Shown here: piece by piece, positions 48,646 to 61,000 of the stretch
How the letters are laid out: the number at the start of each line of letters is the position of its first letter
Numbering within the stretch: position 1 is the stretch's first letter
Assembly (NCBI GenBank): GCA_023053545.1
Contig: JAKZAN010000004.1
Coordinates: 6,262,001 to 6,326,000, forward strand
Direction of reading: 5' to 3'
Length of the DNA stretch: 64,000 nt
From: Lepidurus packardi
Taxonomy: Eukaryota; Arthropoda; Branchiopoda; Notostraca; Triopsidae
The notes under the pieces: generated by a model
The model's input: the letters and a program-made list of their open reading frames with translations, nothing else
What the model was told of the DNA's origin: nothing
Database searches by the model: none
Made by a program: the position numbers and the translations under genes

Positions 48646-50183
48646 ATGGGTTTGTTTTCGGGACAGAGAAGCAAGTATCAACCTTGGTGGGTTAGCGTGC
48701 TCTGTGTGCTGGTCCTTACTTCAGCCAATATCTTTCTGCTTATCAAATTGCTGCATTGCTCCACTGCATCTTCCGGGGCATCAGCCAAGAGTTATAGCCG
48801 AACCAGCCTGTCAACAATAACTAAAGCGTCACCACTACAGTCGTTTAGCAATCGCAGCAGTCTTTTTCCAGCTCAGGAAGCTGCTCTGGATCAGAATCAG
48901 GAGCCTGCTCTGGAGCAGAGTCAGTTGCGATTGACACTGGGTCGTTGGGACGCATCTCGGAAATACCATATTCATGAATTTGCATGGATTGCTCCTGAAT
49001 TTGGCGAGTCGGTGAAGCAACAGGGATTGTGTTTAGCTACACAATCTTCGCTAGATCGCTTAGCTTGGCTCCCTTTGGTCGCAGCACAATGGGGCGGGGC
49101 AGTTTCGGTCGCAGTGTATGTGCAACATGGTCAACTGCCTCTTTTGCAGCGGTTATTGCAATTTATCCAACAATGCGATCGAGACGTTTTCCAACGTGTC
49201 GCAGTCCACGTCATGATTTCACGTGACGGACAACTAATCACTAATCTCGTGACCGAAGCTGAGCTGGCTCAGGCTCTAAGCGGACTTTCCTGTAAAACGC
49301 CCGGGGCTACGGCAGCCGTGCTGCAGAAGTTTTTTGCTAAAGGGTTTACCAAGCGTAAACTAGCTCCCCCTTATCCGCAAAACCATTTGCGTAATGTGGC
49401 CCGGAAGACGTGTCCAGCTGAACACATTTTCCTGGTGGATATTGACATTGTACCCAGCCCTAACTTGGCAGCACAGTTAGCCACCTTTCTCAAGTCGGCT
49501 GCTGCAGCGGCCTGCGTCAAATGCGCTTTCGTCATTCCCACCTTTGAAGTGAACGAATCAGTCCAAGCTGTTCCCCACAATAGATCCAGTTTGCTATTGT
49601 TGGAAGCAGAAAACCACGCCCGACCCTTCCACCAAGAAGTCTTTCTTCACAATCAATTTGCAACCAATTTCTCCCAGTAAGTTTTTATTATTTTTATTTT
49701 TAGGGAAAACGTTTAAAATCTTTGCTTCTTAAATGGTTTTAGGTGGCGACTAAGTGGAGACACGGCAGTAACGCAGATTAGTCACTACGTGACCAACTTC
49801 GAGTTCTTTTATGAGCCTTTTTATATCTCCAAAGACGATGTGCCTCCGCACGACGAGCGATTCATTGGCTACGGGTTTACTCGCAACACTCAAGTAAAAT
49901 TTCCCGTCATTTTTTTTTCCTAAAGTGCTGAAAAGGGAAAAAACTTTCTAACTGCGGCTGTCTAAAGGTATATGAGATGCATTTGGCGGGCTGGAAATTT
50001 GCGGTTCTCACGCCGGCATTTTCCTGGCAATGGGGTTTTCAAACCCGCGCACAACGTCCAACATGGCGCGAAAACCAGAATGCAGCCAATCGCCGGCTAT
50101 TCCAACAAGTTAAGAAAGAGTTGTTCATCAAGTACAAGAGAGACGTCATTGCAAGTGCCAAAGCGAAGAAAAAATCAACGTAG
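48646..50183 (+). CDS. B4GAT1: B4GAT1-like glucuronyltransferase (GT49)
   Basis: Exons 48646-49676, 49743-49893 and 49968-50183 total 1398 bases, 465 residues. It is a type II Golgi protein: a short cytosolic tail, then a hydrophobic anchor WWVSVLCVLVLTSANIFLLI at about residues 22-41, a Ser-rich stem and a lumenal catalytic domain. The GT49 signature includes VDIDIVPS with D265-I-D267 as the metal/UDP-binding DxD, then NFEFFYEPFYISKDDVPP, DERFIGYGFTRN and AFSWQWGFQ near the C-terminus. B4GAT1 adds glucuronate to the xylose primer on alpha-dystroglycan, on which LARGE then builds matriglycan. A single catalytic domain argues for B4GAT1 rather than two-domain LARGE. A TTG 48 bases upstream is in frame, but ATG at 48646 is preferred. 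It converges on the THSD1-like gene, with 132 bases between stops. Confidence 0.9.
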
Positions 50184-50315
50184 TAATGTGAGCTTTGTTT
50201 TAAGTAGTAGTTGATATTCTGATGTCGTGTGTTTTGTAAATTTTTATATTTTGTAGTTTTTTTCTTAGTATTTGTTATTTTTTTACAAGGTTCTTATAGC
50301 CAGACTGCCTGATAG

Positions 50316-53300
50316 TTATTCCGTGTCTTCATCGTCGGCAAATTGGATGTCATCCATTTGCGTTGGCGTTGTCGCAGCGGTGGAGGGAACCTGTGTACAG
50401 AAAAAAGGACCAAGAAAAAACATTGTGAAAAAACTTGTAGTTTCTGATTTAAAGCATGATTTTTTTCAAAGCAGGCCCACTTACGTGAGACTCTTTGCTG
50501 GTCAAGGCCGAAGTCCATGCCATGAGAAGCGGGTCAGCGTGAAAAAATGATCCCGGAGCGTCTCTGGTGTTGTCCACATTTAAATCGTAGTAATCGAGTT
50601 CCATGTCTTGGTCTGTGCCGCACTCGGACAACGTTTTTGAGCTAACATTATCGCTCGGCGATTGAATAGATTCCCAACGGGCCTTGTCTTTCTCGTTTTC
50701 ACTTGGAGTGGACTTCATGGGTCGTAACTCGATAGCGCCCATGTCAACCGACGAAGAATATATGCCCATTTTCAGGGACGGGTAGGATGAGCAGGTGTTT
50801 TTGTTCGCGAGAGGGATGTTGAGGATCTTGTGTTCTGGAATGTTCCTGAGTGAGCGGCGCATGAGCGGATTCGTTAGCGGAAACCGTTTTCGAGTGGCAA
50901 AGGGCGAATTAGGCAGCGAACCTTGCTGATCTTGGGCTACGCAGGACGTTTCATGCATAGTGGAATTGTTGGTCGTTGGAAGGTCGGAAGCGTCGGTTTC
51001 CTCTTCTGTTTCTTGCTGGCATTCAGTAAGCTGTTCTCGGTCTTCGTCCACAGCTTTAAGACGCTTCTTGAGGCCAGAAAGACGTCTGCAGCGTCGAGTG
51101 CTAGGTTTTTCAGGGGGACTCAAGTCCCCGACAGCCGACAAAGAAGTCACCGAAGTGGACGAAACAAGCTGGTAATCGCTATTGGAGCTCACAGAAGAAA
51201 GCGTGGGCAGAAGCTGCGCTGATCCATGTCGACACTGTAAGCCAGCTCGACTATAAATGGCTACGAGTAGGGCAATTCCAGTCAGGAGGCATATAAGCAC
51301 GAGAAATATGGCGTAAGTAGCTAGCTTGGCTCGGTTGGAAAGATACTGCGTGCCCTGAGCTTCCAAAGAGCTTACGTTAGTCGTGGAAGGAGTCAAAGGT
51401 TTGCCTAGGAACAACAGGGTACTTCCTATATAAACGTATATTGTTTTATTGGAGATGGAAATTACTTGACGCTGAGACGTGGAGTACGACTCCAGCGATG
51501 CAGATTGAATTATTGGCATGGAGAGTGGCGGAGAGTTGCATATGGACCACTGAACCCGATGTCATAAGACGGATCGGGGCATTTTGGTCCAGGTAAGCCA
51601 ATACGGTCGATACCGGGGAAAAGCCGTCACGAATTATTAACACTGGCTGGTAGTCGCAGTCGAGGCGAAGGTACTCGATTACAACACCTACAACAAAGCT
51701 CTCTGGAACCTACAAATAAAGAAAAGGTACTTATACACATCTGGCAGCTTATAGAAAAGGCCTGGTGGGAATAATATAATACATATATTGTTCCCCAGAA
51801 AAGTCGCCTACTCGAACAATATTGACGCTGCCTCGAGGACATCTGGCGCTGGAAACGACCCACGTCAAGCTTTGATTGACTTGTAACGTCCAGTGGCAGT
51901 CACATTGGCAGATTTCTTGCTTGAAATGTAAACGCGAAGTGTCCAATGGCGATAACGTCGTCATGTGCTTTTGACATGCATCTAATTGACACGTTTCCAT
52001 TTGCAAAGGGCTTCCCTGTTCCAATGAAATAAGAATCAAAGTATATTAGCAAATGTCACTTTATCCATAAGACTATGTAAATTCTTACCCGACAAAAAGG
52101 GCCCACGGTGGAAGGCCGAGGATCATCGCAAATGCGAAATCTATGACGAAAACCTTGATTGCAAAGTCCCAAGCATGAAGACCAATTCGACCAAGAACCC
52201 CATCTTCCCTCTCGGAACGCTATTAAAAAAAAAAAAAAAAGCCGTCGATGTCATTAAAGTTGGTGGTTGTGAACGAAGTTGAAATTTTCCCCTAAAGGGC
52301 AAGCCACGAAGATTTTGTGCTGAGCAAGTTCAAACTTTTGCTGACAAAGACGCGACCACGCGACGTCGATCTGGTTGGGAGCAATGAAGCGAGGAAGTAA
52401 GTAAGGAAGCCTGTTTCATGAGACCCTAGAGATGCGTATAACATTTCCCTTTCTTTTCTTTCTTTTTTTAGGTAATTTGTCCACGAGGGTTAGGTCGATT
52501 TACTTGGTTTTCACCTGACAACTACGTTCTTCGTTGACCTGCAAGTTTATCGTTAATCAATACTGCGAGCGTGGTGAATCGGGGCATGAACCTATACAGG
52601 ACAATGGAGCAAGGCAATGGGAAACATCGCAGGTGTTTTTTGGTTCCTTGTCTATCTAGTATACCTTGCTTTTCAGTAAATTGAAAAGTCTGGGTTTTGG
52701 TAGGCGTTCCCGGCATTTACCTGAATGGTTTGAAGCTGGAAGGCAAGCTTCGGCGACGTCGGAGACAGCACCGTTGGGTGCGGTATTCACGTATCGAAAG
52801 CAAAAATATTCATAAATGCTATGGAAGTTTTGACACGGAAAAGACATGGCACGCCGTCCCCGAACCACCCTTTTCTCAAACAAGTAATCCATCGGGGAGA
52901 CAGGGAATCCCACGCTCACATTGTTAGGCAAGCGACCAAATATTCGAACCTTGTCTTGGTCTGAAACACAAGGTGGGTGCTGGTATACCACTACCAAATC
53001 TTTCGTGCAAGGCGTCACTGTTTTAGCGCGTATTTGGATATCGAAAAGGTCACTGAGCGTAACCTGGATTTCCTCACTAACCGCAACAACTACGTGTCTG
53101 CCATGTGAGGTGTTGGCTCGCAAAAACACTCGGTAATGTCCGGAATGACTAATATTCGTGCAAGGAAACGTGGCCTCCAATGGGTCTGTTTTTAAAAATT
53201 GCGTCAGCTCTACTTGGGCATGAATTTGGTTTTCATTATCAATCGTACACGGCGAATTCCAGCCACAATGCACCAACTCCGCCCAGGCTACAAATGGGGT

Positions 53301-53909
53301 ACGTAAAGGGTAACAAGCTACTTGGCTCAAGTACATCCGCACTGTAAATGGAGTACGGTACGTTTCCAGAGCTGAAGGCACTTCCATACGCAGTACTGGC
53401 CATCGCACATCCAGCGATTCACTTTGTGCTAAAATTTCTTCACCGAATAACAACTGGACAATGTAGAACCCGCCATGCGTAACGTCTCCACAGGAAAAGT
53501 TTACCCGCGCTTCCCACACCTGGGGGCTGATATTGGCGAAAATGGACCATGCCACTTGCTGTAACGCGAGAATAGAACTTTCTTGATCTTTGCGTAATAC
53601 CAAGGACAGGTTCCGGTACGTTTCTAAGGCAGTAGCGTTAATTAAGAAACCGTGATTGATCGTCCTTAGGGTCGAGTCGTGTTGAACACGCACAGTCAAT
53701 TCGCCCGACAAAGCCACGTATTCTGTCGGCATGAGTATCCGGAAATCGCGCAAACCGAAACCTATCCGGCGTTTCGAACAACACCCCAATATTAGCTTGT
53801 GAATGAGTATAACCATGCGTGCATTGAAGGGCAACTTACCATGGACAAGGGCGAAAAGCGGGATGAGTGTGAAGACCCAGGACCCCCTCCAACAGCTGAA
53901 GCAGCACAT
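50316..53909 (-). CDS. THSD1: THSD1-like transmembrane protein with thrombospondin type 1 repeat
   Basis: Seven exons in gene order: 53840-53909, 52721-53761, 52089-52219, 51812-52015, 51466-51709, 50485-51425, 50316-50390. They total 2706 bases, 901 residues (human THSD1 about 852). A signal peptide (residues 1-24, WVFTLIPLFALVHG) leads to an extracellular region like THSD1 (EYVALSGELTV, SLDVRWPVLRMEV). Next comes a TSP1 repeat with W377, W380, W383, CNQGFRHR and CRGSPLQMETCQLDAC. A CUB-like stretch (IEYLRLDCDYQPVLIIRDG) follows, then a membrane span at about 599-621 and a Ser-rich cytosolic tail of 280 residues. THSD1 in vertebrates acts at endothelial focal adhesions; the role in this animal is not known. 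The gene symbol is tentative. Confidence 0.8.
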
Positions 53910-54906
53910 GGTCGCAGCGCGCTCCTTTTTCCCATAGACCCCCTTCTAACACTACTTCAACAACTGCACAGTCAAGTTGTTGGGTTCAAAGTGAGCGCGA
54001 GAGGAACTTACCTGGCGAAATTCGGAAAGGGAGCAAGCAGTGGTGATATATACCTGGCTGACAACGGCGTCGTTGGCGTCGGCGTCGTAGCGTGTTGGCT
54101 GTTAGCTTCCCCTTTCTATTGCTCTTGCCTTTCCCTTTGACCAACAATCATCGCAAGAGGGCCATAAGCCGCCAAAGACTCCGGAAAGGGAAGAAAACGC
54201 ACGCACTGGTGCTCTACATGGATCTCTCTTCGTTTTATGAAGATGGATCGATACTTGTAAATTGGAGTGGGAAGACCTAGAAGAGATGGCCCCCTTAAAC
54301 CGCCTTTCATTTCACGCCTTACCGAGATGAAACTGCAAATTGGGCCTCGCCTGCAAGACTCGACAACGACTTGCTCGGCTTTCCACAGGCTTAAAGCAAG
54401 TAACGAGCGAGTCTTTTGAAGGACAGGGCGACAGATGGAACTAGGCGCTAATTTGAATAGGACACTATTATTCGTTAATTGTTCGTTATGCTTTTGGCTC
54501 TTAGAGACTAGCCCTTACGGTACTGTATAGTAGATTACCCTTTGCTGGGCAATGTCTGTATGTGTTTTTGTGTGTAATAAACTTGCAAATGCAAATCCGT
54601 CAGTGACAAATCCGTCAGTGACATCGACACCGAGCTTTTACAAGGTAAGTCACGTGAGCTGTACTACATACACTATACACACGGTTGGATTTACGTTTTA
54701 TGGCAGGGAAACGGGAAATTACAAGGGGGAGGAACGGGGTTATAGAGCCTCAGAGCTTGGATCAAGGTGAATATTTGAAGGCTTCGCATGCGAGACTTTT
54801 CTATAATGAATAGTTACGGGCGGGGAAACCAGAATGATCCGGAGGGGAACAAGGGTTAGCAAGCTGAAATTGAACGTAACAGTATAGGGCTTCACTACTT
54901 GCAAGT
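53910..54906. other. Spacer between two minus-strand genes
   Basis: About 1 kb. No coding motif. It should contain the promoter of the THSD1-like gene and the 3' end of the FASTKD gene. TCCGTCAGTGACA is duplicated in tandem near 54597-54620. Confidence 0.5.
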
Positions 54907-57196
54907 TCACTTCTGTTTTGGGTCAATCGATATGGGATCAAAAGGCGGTCGCTTTATATTTTGTAAGGCATTTCGTAATTTGCCTTGAAGATAAGACTGT
55001 TTGCTTGTCAGGGAATTGTGGCGCTTATATTCAGTCCAAGGTACCTGAAAAATCCAAACACGTCAACACTAGATTGGTGTCTTAAATTTGGAATCGCAAT
55101 CATTTAGAAACTATTCAGATACAAACTTTACTTAATTTACGAAGTTTATTTGCTAAGATCTAAAGCTGCGTTTAAAACTTTAGATCTTAGCAAATAAACT
55201 TTAAAACGTTTAAAGCCGCACCAGCAAGAGTTGGCGTAACAGTAATAATACTGCGTTACTTATAACATGTCAGTAGACAATTTATTTAATGTACTTTTAG
55301 TAGGTGAAGGTTACTTACTGTGATGACTTGGTATCCTAAGCGACGGAGTTGACGAATTTTCAGACTTAAGTTGCCGGATGGTTGGGGTGTATTGTGAAGG
55401 TACATAGCTCGCGTGCCCACTACTATGCAAATGCGATGAAACGGACTGGTAGTGAAATCCACGCAGTCAGAAGGGGGAGGCTGCACTTTGCCCTCAGAGT
55501 CCATTAGCACGACGAAATCTGTGCATACGTTCAATATGAAAATAAAATAATTAGATTTTAAATAATTAAATTTTTTATTTTACCTGGGATATCGAAATAG
55601 GGAAGCACTTGAAGCTGTCGCGTTTGATTCTGCGTTATACTATCCAACGAAGAATGCAAGTCTGATAGAAAACTATTCGTTAGAGTTGGTTTTTCATCTC
55701 TGCTTGGTAAGCTTAATGCTTTTTGCTAAAACAGTACATATTAATCCATGGATTTATTGTTACACTGAAATGGTTTACTCGCAAGATCTCGTTTCTAAGT
55801 TGAGGATCCAACTTTGAGACATCTAAATGTGGTCGCTCGATCTGGCACGATTGGTCAATAATGACCAAGCTTCTTAGCATATCTCGGTACATTTTATCTA
55901 GATTCAGTAATATGTAAAAACATAACTTTTTGTTATGGTTATGTTACCCTTGTTAGATTCCATGAAAGAGCTGTCGAGTACACGCTTAAGCAATGGCTCG
56001 GGAAACCTGTTGCTTATGATGAGGTAGACCACGGCGGAAACAAGCGACCCGGGGTAGGCGTCAATTTCAGCTTGTCGTTCCGGTCGCAATAATTCTCGTT
56101 CTAGGACATCCCAAAACTTGTCGCTGGAGGGTAAATCCCATTGCGTGAAAGACAAGGTAAAGCCAAGTCGTTCGAGCTCTTTGAGTCGGACAGAATCAGC
56201 GCTCTGGATAAATTTTTGCGTCACGGTTTCTAGCAACGTGTGATTGAAAAGGTTCATCCCGCTGCCTACCAACGCTAAATGCAGACAGTTCATGTAATTG
56301 AGGCGAGGCACTTGGCCGAGAAGAACGCCTTGCAGCCGTTTAATGGACATAAAGAGATCATTGTCAAACTTTACACTTAAGCGAATGGCTTTTAACAAAG
56401 CAGCCAAACTTATGTCACTGACCGAGTCTGAATGCGAAATGACTTTACGTACTAGACTTTGCACTAACTTAAAGTTCCTTATAGGTTTTTGGCATTTGAA
56501 AAACGCCATGACCACCACACTCAGGTCCTCGATATCATAGGCGTGCAAATGTTGCACGAATACTTGTTCAAGATCGTGTGCATTGAGCTTGGCGTGGAAA
56601 TTGCGACTCAGGTTCAGGTAGAACATATATTTTAGAAATTGGGTGTGCGTAAATGTTCTAACATCACTTGCAAAGTGACCAACTAGAGCTGAGTTGAAAG
56701 CAGAAGAACGGCTGTAGTGCAGATGATAAAGCACTTCAGCCGCTTGTAAAGCTTGACTGATTGTCCAATGTGGAAGTCTTTTGCAACTTTCAAAATCAAG
56801 TGCTCGTGCCAAAGGCTTCCGATCTAAAGTGCTCGCGCTGCTGGTGTCCTTTTCTTTTTGTCGAACGAGGAAAGAAACCAAATCCAAATAATCTTCGTTG
56901 GACATTTTGCTAAGGTGGGAAGCTAGGTCGATTTCAGCTGCTGGTTCTTTGACCACTTCAATCATATGTAAAACCTCTTTGCAAGCCGGATGAGGTACCC
57001 TAAACCGATTTCTTGCCGAGTTTAAAGAATACCTACTAACTATGCTATACGCATGTTTATTTTCCGAGTCGTAAAATAACGTACTGTACGATCGGATACG
57101 AGATACATACCTTTTTGTAATATGTATCCTACTAAGAGATGCAGTGATTAAACAGCTATTACTAATCCTTACTAATTTCGCCAGTTTAAAAGGCAT
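54907..57196 (-). CDS. FASTK-domain mitochondrial RNA-binding protein with C-terminal RAP domain
   Basis: Exons in gene order: 55948-57196, 55779-55897, 55584-55725, 55319-55518, 54907-55044. They total 1848 bases, 615 residues. The N-terminus MPFKLAKLVRISNS...KRYVSRIRSYSTL is basic and hydroxylated with no acid, a mitochondrial presequence. The middle is leucine-rich helical repeats (ISQALQAAEVLYHLHY, DIEDLSVVVMAFFK, LAALLKAIR, NCLHLALVGSGM), as in FASTK_1/FASTK_2 regions. The RAP domain starts near residue 504: DFVVLMDSEGKVQPP, then LKIRQLRRLGYQVITV, and in the last exon PWTEYKRHNSLTSKQSYLQ. FASTKD proteins control mitochondrial mRNA processing and translation. Which member (FASTKD1, 2, 3 or 5) cannot be settled here. 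Reading through the exon 4 donor would give a short false C-terminus. Confidence 0.88.
55142..55201. repeat. Perfect 24-base inverted repeat in a FASTKD intron
   Basis: The arm at 55142-55165 (starting AAGTTTATTTGCTAAG) and its exact complement at 55178-55201 enclose a 12-base loop. It lies in the intron 55045-55318 between the last two exons. A transcript from either strand would fold into a stable hairpin. Confidence 0.92.
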
Positions 57197-58064
57197 GCTT
57201 AAAGCTTTTTGTGTTCTGTTTTTATTGCACACGTGCTGGTTGAATAACCTAAATGATACCCTGTTTCAGAGATGGCGCTACAGTTTGCAAGCGCATAACT
57301 ACACTGAGAAGCGCGAAAGGCGAAAAATGTGAAACGCTTTCTTATTAGTTGTTTTTAATTTGCTGATTTCGCATTTTAATAAGGAGAGAATGCATTACTT
57401 TACCGAAAACGTTTCGCGGATTGTTTAAGTTACTTTTTTATCAACGATGTAGGAACTTATATTTTTTCTTTGCATTCAGCATATTCGTTTGGAAGCCGTC
57501 AAAAATCTTAGAATATATTGCCCGATATTACTGTCACCTTGGTCTGAAGCGTTCAATTCGGACGATTTTTAAATTCAAACGTTTTATAAAGTTGCGAAAT
57601 AAATAAAGAATAGATACGACAGCGAAATGTTCCAGTTATGCAGTAAGTATTCCAAAAGCTAAATGCCAGAATTGCGATAAAATCCGGCTCAAATACAAAT
57701 GACATACATATGGAGCCGCATTATACTTAGTCTAGCTGATTACTCTATTGGTACTTAAACCTCAAAATTACAAGAGATATATCGGTTCAACCAAAAATTT
57801 TAAAAGACAAATTCAACTGTTTCAGTGGAATGTCACTTGACAAGAACAAAATTTAATTGCGAATATTTTACATAAGGTAATATAAGTAACACTAAATGAC
57901 TCAGTGTTAAGAATTATGACTGGCAGAACTGCACCAGCTTCTTTTCAAGATCCGTATTTTTTTCACACTCAATCCTCGAACATGACTGCTAGTAGACTTA
58001 ATGTAAGTCTGACACAATAAGAATCAAGAATACAACTTGACTAGCACCGATTGCACTAAGAAAG
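57197..58064. other. Spacer, no gene seen
   Basis: AT-rich spacer between the start of FASTKD and the end of the TRPC gene, both on the minus strand. No conserved frame. It should hold the FASTKD promoter and the TRPC polyadenylation site. Confidence 0.5.
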
Positions 58065-61000
58065 TTACAACCACCCTCCCATGGATCGTCCTAACGGTTG
58101 GATGCCAGGAATATTTTTGGAATTCTCACTTGATCTCGGTACTGTACCATTGTACGGCTTTACATCATATCCGTAATCGCGGATTTCATGTGCTTCACTG
58201 GAAGCTGAACTTCTGCGGCTACCCTTGAGTGACGAGCTCCCAGCAGGATCAGTCAGCAGACGACATCGGACTGTAGTTTGCGCCACATGACTTCCTCTAC
58301 CGCTCGCATACTCCGGAGGATAGTCCAAACTACTTCTCGAATCCACGTCAGCCATTCCCAGAACTCCTGTTCTTCTCAAGGCGTCTACTTCTGTGTCGGA
58401 AACTGGCTCGCTAGTAGCCCTACGAAAACACTTGACTAGCTGCTCAGATCCTTCGTTGTCCACTCGACTAGTACCAACTTCCAGCAGCGTCATTATGACA
58501 TTCACCCCTGCCACACAGGAAGTAGGTTCTTCACTAACTTCTGGTAGCTCGGGTTCCGTTACGGTGAGCGTCGTGCAGCATTGACGCGTTTGGGCGTACT
58601 TTTCTCTGCGCTTCGATCCGCTTAAGGACGGACTGAGCTTAGTAGCCGGTACATTCCCAGTGGAAGCTCGTTTGGTCGCACTCTGACTGCGGGAGCTACA
58701 GTCACTTGAAACCGAATCACTGCGAGTACGACCTAATAACTTGCTCACGCTTTTAGCCGACCGAGCAGCTTCGATTAAGTTACCCCATTTTCGCTTGGAT
58801 TCCACGTGCTTGGCTCCCGCCAAACGAGCCAAACGCGCTAAGCGGGTGATGGGGGACCGTTTAATGATGCTACTCGTTGCACTTTTGGCTCCTGACGACA
58901 TTTCGCCTAGCTCTTCCAGCGCTTGAAAACTGCCTCGGATGAAAGAACTGCTAAGTGAGCCCGGCCCTAGACCCGTCAAGGAATTCTGACTTGAATGAAC
59001 AGCCAAGCCAGTGGGGCCTGGTGTGGCCAAGTTGAAGCCCTTCATAAGCCGGCGTTCTTTTTGTCGATTCTTTTTGCCTCCTGAACCTACTCACGTACGA
59101 AAAGAACAAGTATTAACACAACCATTCTTAAATATATAAATATCTTTGCATTAAATAGTGCTACTTTTGCGCCAAGAAGCCGAACCGACATAAAAACAAG
59201 GAATAATTAAAAAGGAATGGGAGGAGTTAAATTTGGCAACTTTTAACGTTTCAAGGATGGTTTTAGATACTTTTTTTTTACCGCGAAGCACTCTTAAATT
59301 TTCTGCACGTACGATTAATAGCTATCCAAATGTTTTATGTGACGAAAATTGAGATAACTTTGATTACAAAGAAATCCGCTTGCGTTTTAAGAGCGAGTTC
59401 ATTGCAAGCCTTCTAATAAGCGAAAAGCCCTAGAGCGAAAGTTGCCAATCTTTTACCCCTTCCTCGATGAATACCTTGGCCCAAGCTTGTGGCAGTGGAG
59501 GTGTTCATGCCAGAATTCTTGAGCACTTCCAGGAGCTCGCACCGGAATGCAGAAATGTCTTGTTTAATTTCATTGACGTCATCTTCCGTAACGCCTTGGT
59601 TTTCAGATTTACGCTGCTCCACGGTAACGTAGCGTCGCACCAAGTTGCGCATGATAGTCTGTCAAGTAAAAAAATCCAAGAAATAGTTAAGTAAGCCTCC
59701 TTTTTTACTCATATATGAACAACAACAAAGGCGACGTCAATAGCAAGATGCAAGGAAGGTCAATGCCGTTGTCAGGATGGCGGAGATTAAAATGGCTTCC
59801 CAAAAGATCTTTTTAAATAACCGAGAACAGATGTAGGGTAAGAAAGCGTGGCTGGCAACACGTTTTTTTTTTTTTTTCAGTGAAAGAAAAAAAGAAAACA
59901 ATTCGGGCCATCCTTTAGCATCTAAACTCACCTGATGACGACCATCCCTCAAACTGGCTTGCTGGGCTTTCCGCTGTAGAATTAGTATACAGGCGGAAAC
60001 CGAACAACATATGATAAGAAAACACCCAGTGATAATGAAAAGAAGGTAAAGGCCAATAAAAAAACATGAAAAGGAAAAGACCCGTGTGAATACACTAAGT
60101 TAGATAATAAGGAATTACAGAAAAAAAGCTGCCTTACTCGTATTGTACGCATGTGTTCTTTCTTTGCTGCTCGAGTTCTACCGCAGCACTTCCGATACAG
60201 CCAACGGATCACGTACCAGATGCTTTTTGGTGTCGGGATAATGTTAAACGGCGGAGGAGAAGTCCCGCCTTCTTCGAAATAGCTGATCCATAGCTTGGAC
60301 CTAGCGAACTTCCATTCGGTGTCTGCTCTTTCCTATAAAACCATCCCGATAGCAAGATACAGGGCTAAGAAAATGCTTCGAAGAGCGTGAGTGGACAAGC
60401 AATGAAGTTACTGAATTGACGAATTGAACAACGAAACTGGACAAGACAACGTAAAGACAACATGAAAACTGGTAAGACGCCGAAAACGACACCCTAAAGT
60501 CTCTAGAAAACTGGACGCTGAAAGTTAACGCCACTTGGGACTTGCTTGCTATGTCATGGACAACTAGAGAACTTGACGGACAAATGACTTTCTGCACACG
60601 TCACAAAGTCAGACGATGCGGTTTAGAGAGCAAAAAAGATTGACGAGAGAGAGAGAGAAATACGAGACTTACGGCATTGGTGCCAGCGCTTAACTTACAG
60701 AACTTACGGAAATGAGTTGATAGGAATGATTCATCATAGCAATGAGAAGATTCAATAAAACCACGATGTTAATAACGGAGTAGCAACCGAACATAAGAAG
60801 GCCCCAAAACCGGGTGAAGCCCTTGATGCCCACCAATTCAAAACTATCAAGGTCTACCAGACCGAAGGCTGCCCAAAACAAGGTTTGGGCCGTTTCAAAC
60901 AAACTAGATAAAGGTAACCTTTATATTCTCTTTTTGTAAATCCAATGCATTGAAATACTGATCTCACTTGGCAAAACGTCTCCATACAAGACAAGCGTTC

